Source: an uncultured Oscillospiraceae bacterium (GTDB lineage: Bacteria > Bacillota > Clostridia > Oscillospirales > Acutalibacteraceae). Taken from it: a stretch of 7,462 nt of DNA. Each line of letters begins with the position of its first letter. Position 1 is the stretch's first letter. The stretch is from positions 1 to 7,462 of the forward strand of contig CABUCT010000060.1 of NCBI GenBank assembly GCA_902490145.1. Direction: 5' to 3'. Under the pieces are notes generated by a model. The model had not been told where the DNA came from. It saw only the letters and a list, made by a program, of their open reading frames with translations, and did no database searches. This document shows positions 1 through 4,809 of the stretch, piece after piece. A program made the translations under genes and the position numbers.

Positions 1-127
1 GGGTTGATTCCGATAACTCCAAATACGGTTTCATATCCTTAATGATTTGATAACCGTAGGAATCTTCACTTTTAATTGCAGCCAAGACACAAACATCCAA
101 CAGACCGCGTTTTAACTGAATATCCAT
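1..127 (-). CDS. PadR family transcriptional regulator, 5' end only (runs off the left edge)
   Basis: Only the first 42 codons are inside the window. The product starts MDIQLKRGLLDVCVLAAI, followed by SYGYQIIKDM at about residues 23-32. This is the characteristic N-terminus of PadR regulators, in which a short helix is followed by the winged helix-turn-helix with its conserved YGYxI segment. PadR proteins are cytoplasmic dimeric repressors that often control efflux or stress genes and their own promoter. The ATG at 127-125 is chosen because TAGGAGG lies seven bases upstream of it. A good promoter with an overlapping palindrome sits just upstream, which suggests autorepression. The effector domain lies outside the window, so the ligand and target genes cannot be inferred. 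Family assignment is confident; physiological role is unknown. Confidence 0.85.
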   Translation of the reverse strand, partial: MDIQLKRGLLDVCVLAAIKSEDSYGYQIIKDMKPYLELSEST

Positions 128-147
128 TTCATACCTCCTATTACGTA

Positions 148-168
148 ATACATCGTATCACGAAGTAT
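148..168. promoter_or_regulatory. 21-bp palindromic operator, probably for PadR
   Basis: The arms ATACATCGT (148-156) and ACGAAGTAT (160-168) are inverted copies with a single mismatch, separated by ATC. The palindrome overlaps the -10 box and spacer of the padR promoter, so a bound dimer would block RNA polymerase. PadR family members commonly bind dyads containing ATAC/GTAT half-sites in their own promoters. Assigning the site to this PadR is inference from position and symmetry. Confidence 0.65.
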
Positions 169-180
169 TGTTTTTGTCAA
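152..180 (-). promoter_or_regulatory. Promoter of the padR gene
   Basis: On the minus strand a perfect -35 box TTGACA (180-175) is followed after exactly 17 bases by TACGAT (157-152), matching four of six -10 positions. It lies about 25 bases upstream of the start codon, so the leader is short. The palindrome at 148-168 covers the -10 box and much of the spacer. Confidence 0.75.
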
Positions 181-253
181 TAATTTTTTAAAAACTATTC
201 ACATAAGAATAAGATAGCGGTGAAGAGAAATGTTTTCAATGCAGCCGTTATCT

Positions 254-429
254 TTATATGTAGATGATACAATCAGAATACAATAACTTTTTTAAGAACA
301 AAAAATCATCTGCTCTGAGTTGTTTGGCCACTCCTTCACGCTTTGCCATTTATTTTATAGGATGCAAGAACATTTCCTCAGATTATTAGTCAATGTTAGC
401 AAGATAACTGTTCAGCTTGTCATCAGGTT
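254..429 (-). pseudogene. tnpV: Relic of tnpV (clostridial transposon-encoded protein), truncated and with stops
   Basis: Reading one minus-strand frame down from 429 gives NLMT, then after a small gap KLNSYLANID, two stop codons, SEEMFLHPIK, a TAA stop where the family usually has Gln, then MAKREGVAKQLRADD, and a shortened tail ending CIIYI plus a stop at 254. From memory this follows the order of TnpV: NLLTSGKLNxYLADID, then a KQMAxxEGVTEQLKAEN-like segment, then a tail ending EIIYx. TnpV is a roughly 120-residue protein of unknown function carried by Tn4451-like and other clostridial elements. The N-terminal half is absent: similarity stops at about 430, where a hairpin repeat begins. The three in-frame stops and internal deletions mean it is not functional. 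It marks a past mobile-element insertion near padR. Confidence 0.6.
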
Positions 430-485
430 ACAGTATAAAAAATAGGATTTCGGTTATTACAACTGAAATCCTATTCCTATATGCT
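430..485 (+). repeat. Short dispersed hairpin repeat, copy 1
   Basis: This stretch begins ACAGTATA, contains an inverted repeat with AGGATTTC and GAAATCCT arms, and ends TATATGCT. It aligns with 4703-4762 (same orientation) along its whole length: ACAGT-TATA-rich start, ATAG, GGATTTC, a variable loop, ACTGAAATCCT, a T-rich run and TATATGCT. Flanking sequence outside the two copies does not match, which suggests a small mobile or copied element rather than a duplicated gene end. The tnpV relic stops at or within a few bases of its left boundary. Confidence 0.5.
437..475 (-). terminator. Hairpin with T-run, probable minus-strand terminator
   Basis: A 15-position stem (441-455 with 461-475) encloses a five-base loop. 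In minus-strand orientation it is followed at once by TTTTTT (442-437), the layout of an intrinsic terminator. One stem position is a G.U wobble in plus-strand RNA but a C.A mismatch in minus-strand RNA, so the fold is slightly better on the plus strand, where there is no T-run. It may stop transcription coming from the pump and broken kinase region before it reaches padR. It also forms the core of the repeat at 430-485. Confidence 0.55.
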
Positions 486-667
486 ATTAAATTAGTGTTA
501 GTTGTGTATTGTTAGATGCGGATATTCTGCAAACTATTAAAACTTATTCCAACTCCTAAGTGCAAAACAGATATTAAATGTTTTGTTTAGGAGATTTCAT
601 TTGATTTGATATGTATTATCCTAATTCTATAAGATATTTTGACTTTTGCTATCAAATAACTATTTGT
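486..667. other. AT-rich non-coding stretch, no recognisable gene
   Basis: No frame gives a protein I recognise. The only clear structure is the inverted repeat at 553-593. The stretch lies between the decayed kinase gene and the hairpin repeat and is probably remnant sequence. Confidence 0.5.
553..593. repeat. Imperfect inverted repeat, two-step hairpin
   Basis: The outer arms CTCCTAA (553-559) and TTAGGAG (587-593) and the inner arms CAAAACA (563-569) and TGTTTTG (579-585) are all perfectly complementary. They are joined by a small asymmetric internal loop (three bases against one) and closed by a nine-base loop. Neither strand has a good T-run directly after it, so an intrinsic terminator is doubtful. 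It could be a weak terminator behind the broken kinase gene, an mRNA-stabilising structure, or ends of a tiny mobile relic. Confidence 0.45.
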
Positions 668-1097
668 CTAACGGCTATCATGAACTGCTATGATAATAAC
701 AGCAAATATATTATTATAAGCGATTTTGCTTAAAGAATTAAGATGTACGGCTCTTGTTTCATCGGAACGGTGGATATTCTTTTTCGCTTCCTCTTTGCTG
801 TCCCCGTAAACCTCCATTACCTTTTTGATACAGTAATCTTTCGGGGCATAAATGAAGATGTTGATAGTTTCGTTATAATTACGCAGCACATAATCTGCGA
901 CTCTGTCTACGATAACGCAGCTGCCTTGATCAACAATTTTACGAATCACCTTATCCTGTGTAACAATTGCCTGCTAAATCACTTCTGTATTGAGATGAAG
1001 GCTATGAAGCAAAGCAGGCGAATTCGCATTGATATCCGAAACAAATTCTTTATCCAAATTGTTTGCCTGCTGAGCCGAATTCTCTTACAATTATAAT
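668..1097 (-). pseudogene. Cytidylate kinase-like protein, decayed remnant
   Basis: The remnant begins at 1097 with IIIVREFGSAGKQFG, recognisable as the REFGSGGRxLG nucleotide-binding start of cytidylate-kinase-like proteins common in Clostridia, and reaches a TAA stop. In another frame DKEFVSDI follows, matching the YYDKEF segment, so about 15 codons have been deleted out of frame. After a shortened middle and a TAG at 974-976 comes QDKVIRKIVDQGSCVIVD and then ADYVLRNYN, the second conserved block; its usual GRxADY Gly is Asp here. The reading continues to SDETRA and then diverges, losing the expected YY...WG..NYxLCIDSS tail. The usual length is about 200 residues. The normal ATG is missing (ATT) although AGAGG precedes it. 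It starts about 20 bases after the MATE stop, so it was probably co-transcribed with the pump. It should produce no active kinase. Confidence 0.75.
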
Positions 1098-1118
1098 AAA
1101 ACCTCTTTTTTTAAGGCT

Positions 1119-2528
1119 TCAAAGAGTATCTTCCATTTGATCATAACGGTTTGTTTTCAGCGATCTGAAAAATGCAACCGTCAGTGCTGCTGCTACAATC
1201 ATGGCAATGAAATCCGCAATCGGTGCAGCGAACAAAATGCCCTCAATGCCGAAAAATCTCGGAAGAATGAGGATCAGCGGAATAAAGCAGATAATGTCAC
1301 GGATCATGGAAGAAATAACCGCTTGTGCAGGCTTTCCGACTGCCTGAAAGAAAATCGATGTCATTTTCATCGTACAAGTGAAGGTGACAAGCGAAAGGAA
1401 AATGCGGAAAGTCTTTTCGGCAAAAATCCAGTAGTCTTCGGGGTTTGGGATATTAGTTGGATTTCCGAAAACACCGACAACCGCCTGCGGCACAAGTTCA
1501 AACAGTAGAGTAGAAGCCACACCGATGATCAGCGTATACATAAGAATTGACTTGTATAACTGTTTTACTCTGTCGTAATTTTTGGCACCGATATTGTAAC
1601 CAATGATCGGCTGACATCCGAGCACAATTCCTACGACCAAATTGATGACAACCGTGAAGACCTTGCTTTCAATGCCGATAATGGCAATCGGAATATCCAC
1701 ACCATACTGTGACAGTGCACCGTATTTTACCAGCATGATGTTGCAGACAAGTGAAATAATTACGATTGTCATCTGTGTAATAAAAGAGGATGTACCCAGC
1801 TTTAATGCACCGCTGAACGCTTTGAAATCAGGAATAAAGCTTTGCTTTGTAAGCTTGAAGGTTTTGGTACGGAAAAAATAAATCAAGCTGATAACAAAGG
1901 AAACAAACTGCCCGATAACGGTAGCGAGTGCTGCACCGGTCATTCCCCAGTGAAAACCGAAAATCATAACGGGATCAAGGATGATGTTGATAACAGCACC
2001 AAGCAGCATAGAAGCCATAGACCATGCAGGGCTCCCGTCCGCACGAATGACGGAGTTCATCATGTTGGAGAGCATGTACACCGGGAAAAAGGATAAGATG
2101 ATATTGAAATACTCTACCGCCATACCAATACTGTTTTCCGAAGCACCGAACAGCGTTAAAAGCTGTGTTTTCAGCGGAAAGAAAATCACTATGAGGATCA
2201 GGCTTGACAAAAGCGTGATAAGGATACCCGTGCCGATAGCTTTATGCGAATACTGCGTATCACCCTTGCCCTGACAAATGTTAAGATAGGCGGCACAGCC
2301 GTCCCCGAAGCACCAGGCAAACGCCTGTGCGATTATAAAGATCGGGAAAACAACGCCTGTTGCTGCATTGCCGAGAGTACTGAGTTCACTGTTGCCAATA
2401 AAGATTTGATCGACAATGTTATAAAGTGCACTTACCAAAAGGGAGAGTACGCAGGGGATAGAAAATTTCAGTATCAGCTTTGAGATTTTTTCTGTTCCTA
2501 AAAATTGACCGGTTTCTGACTGATTCAT
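1119..2528 (-). CDS. MATE family multidrug efflux transporter (MepA/DinF-like)
   Basis: The 469-residue membrane protein is predicted to export cationic drugs or metabolites by Na+ or H+ antiport. It has the MATE length and about 12 hydrophobic segments in two halves. Family signatures are YNIVDQIFIG at 36-45, LGNAATGVVFP at 52-62, a DP in the middle of the N-half (185-186), and CQPIIGYNIGAKNYDRVK at 305-322, which is typical of the MepA-like branch. The ATG at 2528 is chosen because CAGGAGG lies five bases upstream; the same frame is open back to a GTG at 2615, but that codon has no ribosome binding site and lies inside the leader hairpin. A perfect-consensus promoter at 2660-2688 drives it through a structured leader. 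A tetR gene ends just upstream and a broken kinase gene follows. Substrate cannot be predicted. Confidence 0.92.
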   Translation of the reverse strand: MNQSETGQFLGTEKISKLILKFSIPCVLSLLVSALYNIVDQIFIGNSELSTLGNAATGVVFPIFIIAQAFAWCFGDGCAAYLNICQGKGDTQYSHKAIGTGILITLLSSLILIVIFFPLKTQLLTLFGASENSIGMAVEYFNIILSFFPVYMLSNMMNSVIRADGSPAWSMASMLLGAVINIILDPVMIFGFHWGMTGAALATVIGQFVSFVISLIYFFRTKTFKLTKQSFIPDFKAFSGALKLGTSSFITQMTIVIISLVCNIMLVKYGALSQYGVDIPIAIIGIESKVFTVVINLVVGIVLGCQPIIGYNIGAKNYDRVKQLYKSILMYTLIIGVASTLLFELVPQAVVGVFGNPTNIPNPEDYWIFAEKTFRIFLSLVTFTCTMKMTSIFFQAVGKPAQAVISSMIRDIICFIPLILILPRFFGIEGILFAAPIADFIAMIVAAALTVAFFRSLKTNRYDQMEDTL

Positions 2529-2537
2529 AAATGCCTC

Positions 2538-2569
2538 CTGAAAAGATAGTATTACGGAGTCTTTATCAG
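2538..2569 (-). promoter_or_regulatory. Second leader hairpin abutting the MATE ribosome binding site
   Basis: In the MATE leader RNA, CUGAUAAAGA (2569-2560) can pair with UCUUUUCAG (2546-2538), giving nine base pairs with one bulged U. The last bases of the 3' arm are the CAG that opens the CAGGAGG ribosome binding site. Such a hairpin could affect ribosome access, or be the partner of the terminator hairpin upstream. The pairing is seen in the sequence; a regulatory role is inference. Confidence 0.4.
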
Positions 2570-2600
2570 AGAGAAAGCTGCCTGAAAACTGCGAGGAACA

Positions 2601-2640
2601 TAAAAATAAGAGCACAGAATCGTTGTGATTCTACGCTCTT
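2601..2640 (-). terminator. Intrinsic terminator/attenuator hairpin in the MATE leader
   Basis: AAGAGC (2608-2613) and AGAATC (2616-2621) pair with GCTCTT (2635-2640) and GATTCT (2627-2632), with a 2x2 internal loop and a five-base apical loop. In minus-strand orientation ATTTTTA follows directly (2607-2601). Position alone would make it the terminator of the upstream tetR operon. However, a consensus promoter lies between the tetR stop and this hairpin, so transcripts for the MATE gene must also pass it. It may therefore act as both a tetR terminator and an attenuator. Confidence 0.65.
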
Positions 2641-2659
2641 TAGGCTGTTCAACTTATAT

Positions 2660-2688
2660 ATTATAGCAGATATTTTGTGATTTGTCAA
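2660..2688 (-). promoter_or_regulatory. Perfect-consensus promoter for the MATE gene
   Basis: TTGACA (2688-2683), a 17-base spacer and TATAAT (2665-2660) match the sigma-A consensus at every position. The expected start is near 2653, giving a leader of about 125 bases before the MATE ATG. Two AATATCT direct repeats, 20 bases apart (2695-2689 and 2675-2669), lie upstream of the -35 box and inside the spacer, and could be regulator contacts. The strength of the match suggests expression limited by repression or by the terminator hairpin downstream. Confidence 0.8.
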
Positions 2689-2707
2689 GATATTATATAA
2701 TCTAAAC

Positions 2708-3304
2708 TTACATATCAAGCCCTTCAGCAGGTAAAATACATTGCTGCATGACTGCAATGATACGTTCAATGGGATCTCGGCAATCCAGCTCCAGCCATCC
2801 AGTGATAATCGCTATCAGTCCATGAATATAAAAGGCCATCATGTATTCCCGATTTTCATGCGGCACCTGGAAGCGGTTGAGTATTGGCGTGAATACATAT
2901 CGAAACAGCTTTAAATAGCTGTCTTTGATTCGTAAGGTAGCAGCGTTTTTCAGCACTGTTTGAAACAATCTTTGGTTTTGCTTTATATAGCTGAGATACG
3001 GGATCAAGTATTCCGGAGTGATCAGATACAGCTCCTCCATAGGGCAGTTCTGAATTTTTTTCATGAACTCAGCGTGATCGATCTGAATGCTCTCAAAGAA
3101 TTGTTGATTTATATATTCCACACATTCAGCAATAAGATCGCTTACGGTCTCATAATGCAGATAGAAGGTAGAGCGATTTACACCAGCTTTTTCACAGATT
3201 TCCTTTACTGTGATATATTCAAGTTCCTTCTTTTCGAGCAGATTCAGAAAAGCCGCGTCCATTCGGGCGGCCGTATTGAAATACTTGCTTTCAGACTTGT
3301 TCAC
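2708..3304 (-). CDS. TetR/AcrR family transcriptional regulator
   Basis: The 198-residue protein has a TetR N-terminal DNA-binding domain at about residues 12-60. Its helix-turn-helix reads ITVKEICEKAGVNRSTFYLHY (split at residues 31-51), with the family hallmark STFYLHY. The C-terminal part ends with an IHGLIAIITGWLE-like helix and an ERIIAVM segment, resembling the TetR C-terminal domains common in Clostridia. The start is a GTG at 3304-3302 preceded by GGAGGAGG with a six-base gap. This ribosome binding site and the start lie inside the last codons of the upstream membrane protein gene (14-bp overlap), so translation is probably coupled. Likely targets are its own operon promoter near 4590-4615 and/or the MATE promoter immediately downstream. 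The ligand is unknown. Confidence 0.9.
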   Translation of the reverse strand: MNKSESKYFNTAARMDAAFLNLLEKKELEYITVKEICEKAGVNRSTFYLHYETVSDLIAECVEYINQQFFESIQIDHAEFMKKIQNCPMEELYLITPEYLIPYLSYIKQNQRLFQTVLKNAATLRIKDSYLKLFRYVFTPILNRFQVPHENREYMMAFYIHGLIAIITGWLELDCRDPIERIIAVMQQCILPAEGLDM

Positions 3305-4199
3305 AGTGTACCTCCTCCAGTCGCTTTTTTGCAGAATAAATCAACATATATACAGCGATAATAATTACAACTCCATATACGCTGCATCCGGTTATGGTGT
3401 TCATCAGCCTGCGAAAACTCGTGTTTCCTTCTGAAAATTGAGTGATCATGGCTGTTTGCAGTCCAAGAATTGACATCATAGAAGCAACACAATTCAGCAC
3501 TTTAGCGGCGGACAGGATTGGACTTCCTATTTTGTGGAATTTCACAAGATTGATGACCGATATGATCATTGTATAGAAAGTATACAACGCCGATATATAG
3601 ATCACATAACCAGGGTAAGTATAGCCTGCATTTGTCTGTATCATCAATACGATCATGCCGCCCATTGGAATGTTTAATAAGAACAAAAGCCACGCTGTGC
3701 GACGATAGCAACGATATTCATAGGACAGTCCATACTTTTTTCTGCGGCGATAACTGAAAATCAGATATGAACGCAGAGTGCCCAACACCAAATAGTATAT
3801 AGCTATAGAAATGAACCATACAGACGCATATCGAATACCGGTAATAACACGGAAAAGAAGATGTAAAAAATTGACTGACATTCCCTGATAGATACCGATG
3901 CTGCCTCGAAAAGCCATATCGGATAGATATCTTCTGCTTATTTTTGTGTCAGCTATCTTCTTTACGGCTTTGCTGTTCATTATTCCTGTTTTAATCTCTC
4001 TTAATAGTTGCGGAGCAGAGATGATCCAAATCACAAGAGAGTACGCCGACAATCCATATATGGGATATGCCGCCGTACTCTCTGTTCTGTCTGTGGCAAA
4101 TATGAAAATGAGTGCGAAAAATACGATCGGCGGAACAGTAATCAATATCCATTTCGGAGGATACAGTATTTTTCTTAAAATCATCTTTGCCATTTTCAT
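3291..4199 (-). CDS. Polytopic membrane protein of unknown function, TetR-linked
   Basis: The 302-residue product is mostly hydrophobic, with about eight likely membrane segments (roughly 17-36, 46-63, 104-123, 127-147, 168-187, 196-217, 231-254 and 270-289). Basic stretches such as RRRKK at 151-155 are probably cytoplasmic. There is no ATP-binding or catalytic motif. Recognisable local features are NAGYTYPGYVIY (190-201), INLVKFHKIGSPILSAAKV (216-234) and TAMITQF (249-255). I recall similar uncharacterised proteins beside TetR genes in other Clostridia, but cannot verify this here. The ATG at 4199 has GGAGA seven bases upstream. The gene starts three bases after the preceding stop and overlaps tetR by 14 bp, so the three genes form a tight operon. 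It might be a sensor, transporter partner or resistance factor; no function can be assigned. Confidence 0.85.
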   Translation of the reverse strand: MKMAKMILRKILYPPKWILITVPPIVFFALIFIFATDRTESTAAYPIYGLSAYSLVIWIISAPQLLREIKTGIMNSKAVKKIADTKISRRYLSDMAFRGSIGIYQGMSVNFLHLLFRVITGIRYASVWFISIAIYYLVLGTLRSYLIFSYRRRKKYGLSYEYRCYRRTAWLLFLLNIPMGGMIVLMIQTNAGYTYPGYVIYISALYTFYTMIISVINLVKFHKIGSPILSAAKVLNCVASMMSILGLQTAMITQFSEGNTSFRRLMNTITGCSVYGVVIIIAVYMLIYSAKKRLEEVHCEQV

Positions 4200-4202
4200 A
4201 CT

Positions 4203-4556
4203 TTAGTCTCCACTGATTTCTTTTGCAAGCTCCATGATCTCAAAAGCATACTTTTGTTTGCCGTTTTTCAGTAATCTTTTGTATATGGGATAGTTAAGGC
4301 TCGCACATATGAGTCCGATAATACCGATAATAATTCCAAGAACAAACATAACGTTGCTGCCGTTTCCTATAACCTTCATGGAAAGGCACATACCAATTCC
4401 TAAAATCAAGGCAGAAATAATGCCAAAGGTATATGTGAAAATAGCAGCAGGGCGTTTTGCTTTAGAGTCTAGTTTGCGAAGAGCGACTACCTTTGAAGTG
4501 TCCTTGGGTGCGTATTCGTTAGCGAGCTGTTCTGCGTAAATCTTATCTGTGTTCAT
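4203..4556 (-). CDS. Small two-helix membrane protein, first gene of the TetR operon
   Basis: The product has 117 residues. A hydrophilic N-terminal part begins MNTDKIYAEQLANEYAPKDT, continues SKVVALRKLDSKAKRP and is followed by two membrane segments at about 38-60 and 68-88. A cytoplasmic tail ends YAFEIMELAKEISGD. The basic residues before the first helix favour both ends inside. I recall this as a conserved short family in Firmicutes, sometimes labelled dihydropteridine reductase in automatic annotation; nothing here supports such an enzyme, since there is no nucleotide-binding fold. The ATG at 4556 follows AAAGGAGG with a nine-base gap. A promoter lies at 4587-4615, and the next gene starts three bases after the stop. 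The context suggests it works with the 302-residue membrane protein. Function unknown. Confidence 0.85.
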   Translation of the reverse strand: MNTDKIYAEQLANEYAPKDTSKVVALRKLDSKAKRPAAIFTYTFGIISALILGIGMCLSMKVIGNGSNVMFVLGIIIGIIGLICASLNYPIYKRLLKNGKQKYAFEIMELAKEISGD

Positions 4557-4586
4557 GGCTTGTTGCCTCCTTTATTTGATGTCTTT

Positions 4587-4615
4587 ATTATATCGGAGTG
4601 AAAAGCCGGATTGAA
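4587..4615 (-). promoter_or_regulatory. Promoter of the membrane-protein/tetR operon
   Basis: A perfect -10 box TATAAT (4592-4587) is preceded after 17 bases by TTCAAT (4615-4610), matching three of six -35 positions. It lies about 30 bases upstream of the first gene of the operon. A weak -35 box together with an adjacent inverted repeat suits a regulated promoter. Confidence 0.6.
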
Positions 4616-4640
4616 CAACACAGACCGCTTTATGTGTTGT
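4615..4640. promoter_or_regulatory. Inverted repeat upstream of the tetR-operon promoter, candidate operator
   Basis: ACAACAC (4615-4621) and GTGTTGT (4634-4640) are perfect seven-base inverted arms separated by 12 bases, so their centres are 19 bases apart, close to two helical turns. The left arm touches the -35 box. It could bind the TetR product, or another regulator dimer. It could instead be a hairpin, but it lies upstream of the predicted transcription start, so a DNA-binding role fits better. Confidence 0.4.
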
Positions 4641-4702
4641 ATTCAGAAAATATGAATTTAATATTTTACATTTTTGAGCTGCTAAGGCAGGTCAACCTTC
4701 CG

Positions 4703-4762
4703 ACAGTTTATATAATAGCAGGATTTCAGCCCGAATGACTGAAATCCTGCTTTTTATATGCT
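4703..4762 (+). repeat. Short dispersed hairpin repeat, copy 2 (perfect 13-bp stem)
   Basis: The arms 4717-4729 and 4739-4751 are perfectly complementary over 13 bp around a nine-base loop. In plus-strand orientation TTTTT follows directly (4751-4755), like an intrinsic terminator. No plus-strand gene is present to be terminated, and on the minus strand the sequence after the stem is only weakly T-rich, so it is a poor minus-strand terminator for the guaA-like gene. The whole 60 bases align with 430-485 in the same orientation. This copy is better preserved, with a full T-run and stem. Confidence 0.55.
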
Positions 4763-4809
4763 TCAAAAACTATTTTCAATGTATCTGAAAAACGGTAAAA
4801 CGGTAGAAA

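Noticed and set aside
743..1096. Plus-strand 117-codon ORF opposite the broken kinase gene
   Set aside because: It has no ribosome binding site and no recognisable family, and lies over clear minus-strand kinase similarity.
2529..2615. Upstream GTG start extending the MATE protein by 29 residues
   Set aside because: The GTG lies within the terminator hairpin and has no ribosome binding site; the ATG at 2528 has CAGGAGG at ideal distance and begins where MATE proteins normally start.
2669..2700. Palindromic TTATATAA near the tetR end as an operator
   Set aside because: Such short AT-only palindromes are expected by chance in this AT-rich gap.
2566..2769. Minus-strand 67-codon ORF spanning the tetR end and MATE leader
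   Set aside because: It runs through a promoter and a terminator and overlaps the tetR coding end in another frame; no ribosome binding site or family likeness.
4717..4751. Hairpin as an ordinary terminator of the guaA-like gene
   Set aside because: The T-run is on the plus-strand side; in minus-strand RNA the bases after the stem are mixed A and T. A weak or bidirectional role remains possible.
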